DNA of 34,396 bases from Methanolobus sp. (GCA_021767785.1 JAASSR010000014.1:1-34396); one strand, 5' to 3'; counted from the stretch's first letter, positions 1 through 8,021 are shown. Notes: generated from the sequence alone by a model not told the origin. A program made the numbers and translations.

Positions 1-942
1 TGTATAGTCACCCTTCTCAAGATTTCCTACGATCGTAGAAGTACTTCCTGTGGCCTGAAAATTATCCTGCTCCGGTATCGAAACCTTGACAGAGTAAGCC
101 TCGTTATTACCTACATTTGCAAGTGACAGAGAAACCTCACCTTCATCACTCTCTGAGTAGCTGAGGTCAAAGTCAGTGGTGCCCCCTACAAACATTCCTG
201 CTTTGGTCTTTATTTGTGTTGAATTGGAATTGTAGTCATCGAACTCCAGTGTAATGTCAAGCTGGTAAAGACCAGGATCCGCATTTACATCAGCCATAAC
301 GGAATACACTACTGTGGCTGATTCGTTAACCCCAAGGTAATTTATGTACTTGGTGTTGGATGAGTATACAGGAAGTATTACACCTGTGGATTCGTCCCAT
401 GAGATTTCCATATTCTTGAGTGGAGATGAACCTGTGTTGGTTATGACAAACTCAAGAGGTTCCACGGTTGCAACATCTATGCTGGAGTCACTGATAGTGA
501 CGATCTGAGCATATTCCTTACCCTGCACTTCTACTTCAAGGGTTTTTACAGAGCTTGAATCAGATTCGCTGTCCCTAACAATTACATCGATATCATAGGT
601 ACCATCCGATACATCAGAATCTACTTTCAGTTTGAACTTCAGAAGTGTTGCATCCTCTTCATCCTGACGGGCTTCAAGAAATGAGATAGTTTTGGTAAGT
701 GACTGTCCAGAAACATCACTGAAAGGATAATCTGCATCGATACTTACAATTACATCAGAAAGGTCATTACTACCCTCGTTCTGAAGACTTAAGGTTAATT
801 CTACGGTCTCACCAGGTCTTGCTGGATACGGACTCTGTGTCATCAGATCCACATTCACACCTGATGAACCTGCATTTATACCTGCTGATGCGCTTGACAT
901 TGATAGTATCAGCACTAAAACCAATAAAAGATTTCTTCTCAT
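1..942 (-). CDS. Secreted COG1361/CARDB-like S-layer-type protein (C-terminus cut by window edge)
   Basis: The frame is open from an ATG at 942 to the window edge (314 codons, no stop), so only the N-terminal part is present. Residues 1-22 form a signal peptide (MRRN, a Leu/Val-rich core, then SMSSASA). The rest is a series of beta-sandwich repeats typical of COG1361/CARDB proteins, with phrases such as PARPGETVELTLSLQNEGSN and FVITNTGSSPLKNMEISW. Such proteins are exported and cell-surface bound, and in methanogens often sit beside MacB/LolD-type ABC genes. The start lies 5 bases after the stop of the upstream ABC ATPase, and GTGAGG near the end of that gene can serve as its ribosome binding site, so the two are co-transcribed. 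An ABC permease may follow beyond the window (inference). The exact ligand is unknown. Confidence 0.85.
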   Translation of the reverse strand, partial: MRRNLLLVLVLILSMSSASAGINAGSSGVNVDLMTQSPYPARPGETVELTLSLQNEGSNDLSDVIVSIDADYPFSDVSGQSLTKTISFLEARQDEEDATLLKFKLKVDSDVSDGTYDIDVIVRDSESDSSSVKTLEVEVQGKEYAQIVTISDSSIDVATVEPLEFVITNTGSSPLKNMEISWDESTGVILPVYSSNTKYINYLGVNESATVVYSVMADVNADPGLYQLDITLEFDDYNSNSTQIKTKAGMFVGGTTDFDLSYSESDEGEVSLSLANVGNNEAYSVKVSIPEQDNFQATGSTSTIVGNLEKGDYT

Positions 943-947
943 TGATA

Positions 948-1697
948 TCACATTGCCTCACGTTTTATAATCTCTATATCATCGATGGTTCCGTCTATGA
1001 TATGGACAACACGATCCGCATATTTTGTAAGATCAGGATCGTGGGTGATCATGATGATAGTTTTACCTTCTTTCTGGTGAAGGTCATTTAAAAATTCAAG
1101 AATGTAACTTCCCGTTTCACTGTCCAGGTTTCCTGTTGGTTCATCAGCGAGAATTATTTGTGGGTCTACTGCAAGGGATCTTGCAATAGCAACCCTCTGT
1201 CTCTGTCCTCCTGATAGTTGCGAGGGAAGATTATATTTTTTGTCAGAAAGAGATACAATATCGAGAAGTTGTTCTGCTCTCTTCCACGAACTATCGGCGT
1301 CTTCCTCCTGAAATTCAAGGGGAAGCATCACATTTTCTATTGTGTTCAAAGTAGGCATCAGATTGAATGTCTGAAAAATAAAACCAATGAGCTGACCTCT
1401 TATCTGAGCAAGTTCCGATTCACGCATTCTGGAAATGTCCCTGTTATTGAGTTGAACAATCCCCTTGCTCGGAAGATCCAGACATCCCAATAGGTTCATC
1501 ATTGTACTCTTACCGCTTCCACTGGGTCCCAGAATCACTACAAATTCACCGTGAAATATCTCCAGGTCAATACCTTTTAAAGCTGCAAAATCAACTTCTC
1601 CCATTCTGTAGATCTTCCATATGTCAGTAAGTCGCATGAGAGGACCTGAGTTTCCATTCTGGAATTCTTTATTTGATATATTGAGATTCTCGTCCAT
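948..1697 (-). CDS. ABC transporter ATP-binding protein, LolD/MacB family
   Basis: This is the ATPase of a MacB/LolD-type exporter or mechanotransmission complex, cytoplasmic and attached to a membrane permease. With the chosen start it has 249 residues: Walker [10 protein letters not shown] at 57-65, Q-loop Gln109, signature LSGGQ at 161-165, Walker B IILADE at 181-186 followed by PTGNLD, and H-loop His219. The longest frame would begin at a TTG at 1733; I chose the ATG at 1697 because GAGGT lies 5 bases upstream of it. The next gene (COG1361 protein) starts 5 bases after this stop, giving an operon. The gene is preceded by a long, structured untranslated leader (1775-1933), so post-transcriptional control is plausible. 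Substrate not deducible. Confidence 0.93.
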   Translation of the reverse strand: MDENLNISNKEFQNGNSGPLMRLTDIWKIYRMGEVDFAALKGIDLEIFHGEFVVILGPSGSGKSTMMNLLGCLDLPSKGIVQLNNRDISRMRESELAQIRGQLIGFIFQTFNLMPTLNTIENVMLPLEFQEEDADSSWKRAEQLLDIVSLSDKKYNLPSQLSGGQRQRVAIARSLAVDPQIILADEPTGNLDSETGSYILEFLNDLHQKEGKTIIMITHDPDLTKYADRVVHIIDGTIDDIEIIKREAM

Positions 1698-1774
1698 AAT
1701 AGACCTCAATTGTTCTGTAAAATAATTCTTCAATAATGTGTGAGATTAGATCCTGTTGATCATTATGTTGCTGG

Positions 1775-1933
1775 TTTTCGGATAAGAGACACCTGCCGGA
1801 TAGAAAGCATGTGCCTCTTATACGAAAAGGGGTTGTTGGTACATTGGTGGCACCTAGCTGGATGTGGTTGGATTTAAGGGGGGGGAGGTGCCACCTTGGT
1901 GGGTGGTGCCTGCCAGATGATCACTGACAGGCA
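1775..1933 (-). ncRNA. Three-hairpin leader RNA upstream of the ABC operon (candidate cis-regulatory RNA)
   Basis: Read on the minus strand the RNA forms (i) a 9-bp stem, 1933-1925 with 1915-1907; (ii) a perfect 10-bp stem GGTGGCACCT/AGGTGCCACC, 1895-1886 with 1855-1846, whose 30-base loop contains C8; (iii) an 18-position stem, 1828-1811 with 1792-1775, with an 18-base loop, one G.U pair and one mismatch. Stems (i) and (iii) each contain a position that is a G.U wobble in minus-strand RNA but a C/A mismatch in plus-strand RNA, which supports minus-strand transcription. GGCACC, present twice, could compete for the single GGTGCC, so alternative folds are possible. No known riboswitch class was recognised. 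Confidence 0.55.
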
Positions 1934-2007
1934 ATAACCGTGTAGGATAGTTTTGAATAAAAGAATACTTATTGGGAAAAAGCCATAAAATAAACAATAA
2001 AATCAAA

Positions 2008-2020
2008 TGAAGCTTTATAG
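2008..2020 (-). promoter_or_regulatory. TATA-like element CTATAAAGCTTCA for the ABC operon
   Basis: Minus-strand CTATAAAGCTTCA lies 311 bases upstream of the ABC start. The 12-base core (plus strand TGAAGCTTTATA) recurs exactly at 4247-4258 upstream of the secreted-protein gene ending at 4005. If used as a TATA box, transcription would begin near 1985 and include the whole hairpin leader. Confidence 0.4.
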
Positions 2021-2184
2021 AGAATAAAATAGAAAAACCAGAATTTATAAGTCACTCAAAAGCTTATTAAGACATAATAAGACTTCAAAAATTCCTAAAA
2101 AGATCTATTGGGCATCATATCTAAAAGATATAATTCTATCCGGAACTACCACACTAACATAATGAGAAAAATTAATAAGAAGGA

Positions 2185-3072
2185 CTATTTTTCAGATTCA
2201 ACAAGGAAAAGTACATTCCCACGCCCCTTCTTAAATTTACGGATCTTACCTCTTTTTTCAAGATCCAGCAGCATTAGGCTGACCTTTCCTTCGGAATATT
2301 TCAAACGCTTGCGCATATCCTTTTGCGTCATTCTTCCTCCTTGTGACTTGAGAATATCCAGGATCTCCTGAAGATCAGAAGGTACTGGTTCATCGGGTGG
2401 TATGACCGGTTCCTGTATCGGATTATCAGCTTTTTTCGAAGTTACCGCTTTCTCTTCCGGCTCATTTGTAGTTTTTTCCTTATCCTGAACAGGATCTTCC
2501 GTGCCTGAACCTGAATTCTCAATTACAGCTCCCCCTGCATTTGAAGCAGTACTCCTGTGAGCTTTGAACTTTATTTGTTTCTGTATCTGAGGTTTTTTTG
2601 GCTGTTGTTTCATTTGATATATCAGTAAGATCAGAAGAACAATAACAACAATAATGGACCCTGATATCAGCGAGCTATTGTTTGTTCCGGTGGAATTTGT
2701 TTCAACTTGCTGAGCCGATGTATCAGAATTCTCTGAACCTGAATAAGAAGGCAGGAGCAGCAAGTCCAGCACATAGCTACCTTCGTCCGAGACTTTTATG
2801 ACATCCTCTGCATAATAAGTAAGCTGCTCATCCTCATAGTAACTTGCAGTTATCTGATAGGTACCGTTTGTTAATTCAAATGAGTAGACACCGTATTTTG
2901 CAACCATCGATTGTGCCGGAGTGGAATTCACCTCAATTATGGCATTATCCAGAGGTTCAAAAGTGCTCCATTCATATGCCACACCATGTACTGTTGCAAT
3001 ACTTGAAGCTGAAACAATCCCTGACAGAAGCAGAACCATGGCAATAAAAACGGTGCAGTATATAACTTTCAT
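2185..3072 (-). CDS. Membrane-anchored winged-helix protein with extracellular domain
   Basis: A 295-residue protein of the COG2512-like archaeal type: membrane-bound with a C-terminal DNA-binding fold. Residues 1-22 are a signal peptide or first membrane segment; 25-110 is a small beta-rich extracytoplasmic domain like carboxypeptidase-regulatory or PEGA folds, with several Asn glycosylation sequons; a Ser/Asn/Thr linker follows; a transmembrane helix spans about 135-153; then a basic/acidic low-complexity linker; and a winged helix at about 232-292 (LQEILDILKSQGGRMTQKDM, ending KKGRGNVLFLV). It could link an envelope signal directly to transcription. It lies 24 bases after the stop of the secreted-protein gene 3097-4005 and is probably co-transcribed with it. 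Its DNA target is not deducible. Confidence 0.75.
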   Translation of the reverse strand: MKVIYCTVFIAMVLLLSGIVSASSIATVHGVAYEWSTFEPLDNAIIEVNSTPAQSMVAKYGVYSFELTNGTYQITASYYEDEQLTYYAEDVIKVSDEGSYVLDLLLLPSYSGSENSDTSAQQVETNSTGTNNSSLISGSIIVVIVLLILLIYQMKQQPKKPQIQKQIKFKAHRSTASNAGGAVIENSGSGTEDPVQDKEKTTNEPEEKAVTSKKADNPIQEPVIPPDEPVPSDLQEILDILKSQGGRMTQKDMRKRLKYSEGKVSLMLLDLEKRGKIRKFKKGRGNVLFLVESEK

Positions 3073-3096
3073 GTCATGTAACCCTATATTTGTTTA

Positions 3097-4005
3097 TCAT
3101 TCAACCTCGAATATCGGTGCAATCCAGACATTTTGTGCATCCTGGGAAGGAACCCTGTCTGAATTATACGTTCCTTTACCCACCAGTTCTACTTCACCGG
3201 TACCCTTTGCAACTATCTCTATCCTGTCAGCCATTATGGCAACAGAAAAAGACGATCCTGACATGGATACATTACCATTGACATCAACATACGAGATTAT
3301 ATCATGATGACTTAACATATCTGATACAGGTACCCTGTGGGGCACGGATCCCCGCTCATATTCATACTCATTACCTATTACAACATCATCTGCAAAATCA
3401 ACAACAGAGAACTTACCTTCAGATAATGATAAACTAATATCGAAACTTCCCGACAATATTGCAATGCCACTTCCCTGAGCTACCAGAGTATTATTGCTCA
3501 TTTGTATGGGACCCGGAAGATATGTTTTGATACCATCCATAATGGGCTTCAATCTGGAATTTGCATCAATGATTCTCTCTCTCGATAGCTCAAGATATTT
3601 CTGCCTGCCAGAATCTGATGATGAGTTCTCGGCCATTTCAAAGTATTTTCTAGCCTCTGATACAAGAACGTCATAATCATATACCATCTGTTCAAGCTCC
3701 CGGACATCATTACCTTCTTCTTTAAGACGCCTGATGACATTATTCAGACGTTCCACAACTGTTTCTGATTTCTCAATATTGTCTTCAAGAAAGGATCTTC
3801 TGTCCTCAGAAGCAGATGAATACATAAAAAAGAACATGCGTTTCTCTTCAGGTGATTCTCTCATATCAAAAGGCGGAGGTAATAACAACCCCTCATGCTC
3901 CTGCCTGCCATCAGAATATTGTTGCATATCACCCGGCTTGCTCACACCTGAAATTACTACGAGCAAAATAAGGAGTAGCAGCACTATAAGAGGCATTCTT
4001 TTCAT
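3097..4005 (-). CDS. Secreted protein of unknown function, paralogue A
   Basis: I do not recognise the family. The 302-residue protein starts with a Leu-rich signal peptide (MKRMPL, core to about 20). Residues 66-155 are strongly helical and charged, likely a coiled coil, containing FLEDNIEKSETVVERL and LELSRERIIDANSRLKPI. Residues 165-302 are beta-rich, with repeating phrases GSGIAILSGSFDISLSLSEG and MSGSSFSVAIMADRIEIVAK. The gene at 4369-5250 encodes a clear paralogue with the same order of parts (shared cores: LADNIKKSEE/LEDNIEKSET, SEGKF..VDFA.D, SGSS..VAIM). The next gene downstream is a membrane-anchored winged-helix protein. Probably exported and cell-surface associated; function unknown. 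Confidence 0.75.
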   Translation of the reverse strand: MKRMPLIVLLLLILLVVISGVSKPGDMQQYSDGRQEHEGLLLPPPFDMRESPEEKRMFFFMYSSASEDRRSFLEDNIEKSETVVERLNNVIRRLKEEGNDVRELEQMVYDYDVLVSEARKYFEMAENSSSDSGRQKYLELSRERIIDANSRLKPIMDGIKTYLPGPIQMSNNTLVAQGSGIAILSGSFDISLSLSEGKFSVVDFADDVVIGNEYEYERGSVPHRVPVSDMLSHHDIISYVDVNGNVSMSGSSFSVAIMADRIEIVAKGTGEVELVGKGTYNSDRVPSQDAQNVWIAPIFEVE

Positions 4006-4368
4006 TTGACATCACATTCCTGAAACATGATCAATTGGCAGAAAACATGTATTCTTAAGCAGAGAGATATAGCAGCCTTAACTATTTTCTTCATTTTGAT
4101 ATATGTTAGTAATATAAATAAATACCCACGGTGCTGCTAAAGAACGCTGATCAAAAATATAGGCCTGCATAATCGTTTTGACTATTATGTGCACCTTTAT
4201 CAGTTAAGAGATACCGAGAAAAGGTATGAAAAATCAAAAGATTCAGTGAAGCTTTATAAGTATGTTAACAAGTAATCTATACGACAATATATTTGCAAAT
4301 AAAAATTACAGCATAACTGATCTTTTTTTACAAATCCTATAATATTTGTATATTTTGCAAATAATTAT
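4006..4368. other. Intergenic region upstream of paralogue A
   Basis: No gene is seen. On the minus strand it holds two possible TATA boxes: TTATAAAGCTTCA (4247-4259, identical in its 12-base core to the element upstream of the ABC operon) and a TTTATTTATATTAC-like stretch near 4110-4122. The DNA is AT-rich and has no strong hairpin that I could find. Confidence 0.5.
4247..4260 (-). promoter_or_regulatory. Shared TATA-like element TTATAAAGCTTCA
   Basis: Plus-strand TGAAGCTTTATAAG lies 242 bases upstream of the paralogue A start. Its 12-base core matches 2008-2019 exactly, and a degenerate relative (TGAAGCTTTTTTA, 5434-5446) lies upstream of paralogue B. It may be a shared promoter or operator of this envelope block. 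Confidence 0.35.
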
Positions 4369-5250
4369 TTATCGTTTCATATCAAATACAGGCGAAATCC
4401 ATATACCTTTCTCATTCATGCTTTCATTGGATAGCATATAGGTTCCGTTACCATATAATTCAACCTTCCCGGTACCAGTTACATTAAAGTTTATATTATT
4501 GCTCATAATGGCTACTGTCAGACTTGATCCCGAAAGTATGACATCACCCCGAACATCATTATAAGAGAGTATCTGCTGCATACCATCACCATGCGGTACC
4601 ATAACCTGTCCTGACTTAATTTCAGAGCCATTCAATTCCGTCGTATAAATATCCAGATCACCTGCAAAATCAACTGTTGTGAACTTACCCTCTGAAATAC
4701 TCAGATCAATATCAAGATCCCCTGATAATATAGCCATACCTGCCCCTGATGCATTCAGACTTTCATTTCCGTACAGAGTTAAAGGTTCCGGAAGATAAGA
4801 CTGCATTCTGGTAAATATCTTTTTTAGCTCCATGTCTGCATAAATGATCTTTTCCCTTGAAAGATACAGATATTTTTGTTCTTCAGAAAAGGAAGTGGAA
4901 TTATCGGCCTTTGAAAGATAATCTCTGGATAGAGACACAAGCAACCTGTAATTTTCAACCATCTCTTCCAGTTTCTTAACATCATTATCTTCTTCCATGT
5001 GATGAACTATATCCTCCAGATGGTCTGCCATTTCTTCTGATTTTTTTATATTATCAGCCAGGAACAACTTCTCATCTCCGGGGAAAGCAAGTTCTTTATC
5101 AGGCGAAGCTGTACCTACACAAGGTACATATTTTGAGAAAAATTCATGGCGTTCACTTTTGCCACCGGAATCTTTAGATGAGTCGGCCACGCCCATAATC
5201 AGTACAATGGAGATGAGAAACAATATCATAACAAGCGGCATTTTTTTCAT
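4369..5250 (-). CDS. Secreted protein of unknown function, paralogue B
   Basis: The 293-residue paralogue of the product of 3097-4005. It has a signal peptide (MKKMPL, core to about 21), then a charged helical region (about 60-150, with KLFLADNIKKSEEMADHLED and LYLSREKIIYADMELKK), then a beta-rich C-terminal half with GAGMAILSGDLDIDLSISEG and LSGSSLTVAIMSNNINF. It ends in a basic tail FDMKR. Several Asn-X-Ser/Thr sequons fit an exported glycoprotein. A 363-base gap separates the two paralogues, so B probably has its own transcript. The tandem arrangement indicates local duplication. Function unknown. Confidence 0.72.
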   Translation of the reverse strand: MKKMPLVMILFLISIVLIMGVADSSKDSGGKSERHEFFSKYVPCVGTASPDKELAFPGDEKLFLADNIKKSEEMADHLEDIVHHMEEDNDVKKLEEMVENYRLLVSLSRDYLSKADNSTSFSEEQKYLYLSREKIIYADMELKKIFTRMQSYLPEPLTLYGNESLNASGAGMAILSGDLDIDLSISEGKFTTVDFAGDLDIYTTELNGSEIKSGQVMVPHGDGMQQILSYNDVRGDVILSGSSLTVAIMSNNINFNVTGTGKVELYGNGTYMLSNESMNEKGIWISPVFDMKR

Positions 5251-5584
5251 TTCGATCTCACCATACCGGACCTGTCTTCACATAGCTATCTTTGTTGTTA
5301 TGTATTGGCATTTTGTAATACACCTTAACATTTTTACTATGCTCAAAGAAGAGAAATTTAAATATAAACATACTTAAACAAAAGGAAGGGTACTCAATAT
5401 AAATAAAGGAATAAATTGCAATTTCAAGCTTTATGAAGCTTTTTTACAAAATAAAAACTCAAATAAACCGATATTGATTTTTAAAATACATAAACATTTA
5501 AAATTGGCATTTTTTTTTATGTTTTTGATATTTAAAACGGTTTATATGAAGATAATTCTGTAAAAAATTAATAATACTCTGAAC

Positions 5585-5610
5585 TGAGATAGGATGAAGA
5601 TCCTATCTCA
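5585..5610. repeat. Perfect 11-bp inverted repeat (hairpin) in intergenic DNA
   Basis: TGAGATAGGAT, a four-base loop GAAG, then ATCCTATCTCA. It lies about 200 bases upstream of the reductase gene and over 330 bases from paralogue B, so it is not an obvious terminator of either. A TATA-like GGTTTATATG ends about 35 bases upstream on the plus strand. It may be part of a small RNA or an operator. Confidence 0.5.
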
Positions 5611-5696
5611 CAAAAACTTTACTTGCCATTTTCTTTTTTTGATGATCACTGATAGCACATAAATACTACCAGTTATTAAAGTAAATAATGAGTTAC

Positions 5697-5705
5697 TATA
5701 TATAT
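5697..5705 (+). promoter_or_regulatory. TATA box of the F420:NADP reductase gene
   Basis: TATATATAT about 110 bases before the ATG at 5814, predicting a start of transcription near 5727 and an untranslated leader of about 85 bases. Confidence 0.45.
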
Positions 5706-5813
5706 CATGACATTGATTAACACAATCAGATTGTCCGCCGAATAGCGGTGAATACCAAAAGCATTAACACATAATAGGATATCACTACACCCTCACAAAG
5801 CAGGAGAAATGTC

Positions 5814-6533
5814 ATGAAGATTGCGATACTTGGAGGCACAGGTAACATAGGCAAAGGCTTTGCTCTTCGCTGGGGCCGGAAACATGAAATAATCATCGGC
5901 TCCAGGAAGGAGAAAAAAGCCGAAAGGTTTGCTGCACAATATAATGAATTACTTGAAAAATACGGGCATACTCCCGCAATATCAGGTACAGACAACAAAA
6001 AAGCTGCCGAAAAAGCAGACATCATCGTTGTTGCCATCAGATATAACCAGCTTGCTCCTGTAATGGAACTCATTCGTCCGGTAATCGAGGAAAAGATAAT
6101 TATCAGTGTAGTGGTGCCTATGGAAAGGAATATGTGTTACATTAGTCCTGCAGATGAACACCCCAGAACTCCTATTAAAAGTGAGGAGTTCAATACCGAA
6201 TATTATTGTTTCTCATTACCGGAGGCCGGTAGTGCTGCTCAGGAGATAAAGAACATGCTTCCTGAAAATGTGGAATTGGTTTCTGCTTTCCATACCGTAC
6301 CCGCAAAAAAACTGGCTGATCTTGATATGGAACTTGACTATGATATTGGTGTCTGTGGAAATTCCATGTACTCAAAACAAATAGTGTTTGATCTTGTAAG
6401 AGACATATCCAATATGAGACCACTTGATATTGGACCACTGGAAACTTCATCGATGGTTGAATCCCTTACTCCCCTGCTGATAAATGTTGCGGCAAGGAAC
6501 GAAATGAAAGACGTCAGTCTGAAATTCGTTTAA
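5814..6533 (+). CDS. npdG: F420-dependent NADP reductase (NADPH:F420 oxidoreductase)
   Basis: This cytoplasmic enzyme exchanges hydride between reduced coenzyme F420 and NADP+, supplying NADPH for biosynthesis. The 239-residue length is usual for the family. The N-terminal Rossmann fold carries the glycine loop GGTGNIGKGFALRW (7-20), which is characteristic, and GSRKEKKAE after the second strand, whose Ser/Arg suits the NADP 2'-phosphate. The ATG at 5814 has AGGAG (5802-5806) seven bases upstream. It is a single gene between the envelope block and the first glutamine synthetase, which begins about 150 bases downstream. Family assignment is strong. Confidence 0.92.
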   Translation: MKIAILGGTGNIGKGFALRWGRKHEIIIGSRKEKKAERFAAQYNELLEKYGHTPAISGTDNKKAAEKADIIVVAIRYNQLAPVMELIRPVIEEKIIISVVVPMERNMCYISPADEHPRTPIKSEEFNTEYYCFSLPEAGSAAQEIKNMLPENVELVSAFHTVPAKKLADLDMELDYDIGVCGNSMYSKQIVFDLVRDISNMRPLDIGPLETSSMVESLTPLLINVAARNEMKDVSLKFV

Positions 6534-6618
6534 ACCTTTTTTTGATCTTTACAGACCAAAGTCTTCTAAAGTCTGCCCTGATAATTTCCATGGCAATCTA
6601 TAATTGTATGGAGTTAGA

Positions 6619-6653
6619 TATGCAAGAAGGGTTTTGCATATATACGTGCAAAA
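6619..6653. promoter_or_regulatory. Three TGCAA half-sites over the first glnA promoter (operator candidate)
   Basis: TATGCAA (6619-6625) and TTGCATA (6634-6640) form a perfect inverted repeat, and TTTTGCA (6632-6638) with TGCAAAA (6647-6653) forms a second that shares the middle half-site. Possible TATA boxes (CATATATAC 6637-6645 and AAATATATAG 6651-6660) lie within or beside them, so a bound protein would block or aid transcription of glnA. This differs from the NrpR-like site at the other glnA. Confidence 0.45.
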
Positions 6654-6680
6654 TATATAGGAAGAATAGCAGGCGATTTA

Positions 6681-8018
6681 ATGATAATAAATGACAAAGA
6701 AGATGTTATCAAAGCCATTGAGACACATAACGTTAAGTTCATACGTTTACAGTTTATAGACATCCAGGGAATCGTTAAAGATGTAGAGATTCCCGTAACA
6801 CAGATAGAAAAAGCCTTAAGCACCGGAATATCCTTTGATGGTTCATCTATTGAGGGTTTTGTCAGGATAGACGAATCGGACATGGTCCTGAGGCCGGACA
6901 TCAATACTTTTGCAATACTACCATGGAGTAATAACGACGACGACAGAAGTGTTGTTGCAAGATTGATATGTGATATCTATATGCCGGATGGAAACCAGTT
7001 CGAAGCTGATCCGCGATATGTCCTTAAAAAAGTAATGAAAGAAGCCCGGGAGATGGGATATACCCTCAACGTGGGCCCGGAACTGGAATTTTTCCTTTTT
7101 GAAAAAGTAGACGGTAAAGCAACAACAAAACCTCATGATTACGGGCGGTATTTTGAGTTCGCACCTACAGACCTTACAGAAGATATCAGAAGAGACATTG
7201 TCCTGACACTTACGGATATGAACTTCGATATAGAGGCATCACATCATGAAGTTGCATTCGGACAGCACGAGATAGATTTCAAGTACGGCGGAGCTCTTGA
7301 AACTGCAGACAATGTGATGACGTTCAAATACGTAACGAGAACCATTGCAAAATTATATGGACTGCATGCTACTTTCATGCCAAAACCAATTTCCACCGAG
7401 AACGGATCAGGAATGCACGTTAACCTGTCACTTACCCGCGGAGATGAGAATGCATTCTATGACCCAGAAAGTGATATGGAAATAAGTGAGACTACAAAAT
7501 ATTTCGTTGCCGGTGTTCTAAAGCACATAAAAGCCATATCCTGTATAGCAAATCCACTTGTTAATTCATACAAGAGACTTATCCCCGGATATGAAGCACC
7601 TGTTTATATTACATGGTCCGGTGCTAACCGAAGTTCACTCATTCGTATACCTTCAGCAAGAGGAATGAGCACAAGGGTAGAGCTTCGCAGTCCGGATCCT
7701 TCATGTAACCCATATCTCACATTTGCAGCCATACTTGCTGCGGGACTGGATGGCATAAGGAACCAGCTGGATCCGGGAGACATGATGGATTATAACGTAT
7801 TCGACCTTACAAAGAAAGAGCGTGGAGAAAGAAGTATAGATACACTCCCATCCACCATCAATGAAAGTGCTCATTATCTGGAAAATGACGAGCTACTTAA
7901 AAATACACTTGGAGAACATGTTCATGATAACATTCTCAGGCTTGCAAGGGCTGAATGGGACGCATACAGAACACAGGTTCATGACTGGGAGATCCAGCGC
8001 TATCTAAATACAGTCTGA
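6681..8018 (+). CDS. glnA: Glutamine synthetase type I (first copy)
   Basis: ATP-dependent amidation of glutamate to glutamine; a cytoplasmic dodecamer. It has 445 residues, normal for GS-I-alpha. Visible: the N-terminal GSSIEGFVRIDESDM (55-69), where Arg62 matches the residue linked to glutamine feedback in the Bacillus enzyme; metal ligands in GPELEFFLF (132-140) and HHEVAFGQHEIDF (188-200); NGSGMHVN (241-248); NRSSLIRIP (316-324); RVELRSPDPSCNPYL (332-346). The adenylylation Tyr of GS-I-beta is replaced by Phe374 (YNVFDLT). In the usual EVAPGQHE loop, Phe193 stands where Pro is normal. An acetyltransferase gene follows after 3 bases. It is clearly diverged from the copy at 13282-14622. Confidence 0.95.
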   Translation: MIINDKEDVIKAIETHNVKFIRLQFIDIQGIVKDVEIPVTQIEKALSTGISFDGSSIEGFVRIDESDMVLRPDINTFAILPWSNNDDDRSVVARLICDIYMPDGNQFEADPRYVLKKVMKEAREMGYTLNVGPELEFFLFEKVDGKATTKPHDYGRYFEFAPTDLTEDIRRDIVLTLTDMNFDIEASHHEVAFGQHEIDFKYGGALETADNVMTFKYVTRTIAKLYGLHATFMPKPISTENGSGMHVNLSLTRGDENAFYDPESDMEISETTKYFVAGVLKHIKAISCIANPLVNSYKRLIPGYEAPVYITWSGANRSSLIRIPSARGMSTRVELRSPDPSCNPYLTFAAILAAGLDGIRNQLDPGDMMDYNVFDLTKKERGERSIDTLPSTINESAHYLENDELLKNTLGEHVHDNILRLARAEWDAYRTQVHDWEIQRYLNTV

Positions 8019-8021
8019 AAA

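Larger units (their letters stand above)
1698..2184. other. Intergenic region with structured leader and promoter of the ABC operon
   Basis: No gene is seen. On the minus strand, reading toward the ABC gene, it holds an inverted repeat CTTATTA/TAATAAG (2063-2081), a TATA-like CTATAAAGCTTCA (2008-2020), then three hairpins (1775-1933) and an 80-base stretch leading to the ATG at 1697. A run of eight G on the plus strand (1878-1885) is unusual in this AT-rich DNA. Confidence 0.7.
5251..5813. other. Divergent intergenic region with an isolated strong hairpin
   Basis: No gene is seen in these 563 bases. It contains a minus-strand TATA-like stretch near 5355-5365 (TTTATATTTAAATTTC) for paralogue B, a double AAGCTT element (5425-5446), AT-rich low-complexity DNA, a perfect 11-bp hairpin (5585-5610), and a plus-strand TATA box (5697-5705) for the F420:NADP reductase gene. 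Confidence 0.6.

Noticed and set aside
1878-1885. G8 run as a G-quadruplex or sequencing error
   Set aside because: A single G tract cannot form an intramolecular quadruplex alone, and it lies in non-coding DNA so no frameshift can be tested; noted only as part of the leader loop.
1775-1933. The same hairpins as a plus-strand small RNA
   Set aside because: Two stems have C/A mismatches in the plus-strand RNA but G.U pairs in the minus-strand RNA, and the minus-strand gene lies directly downstream.
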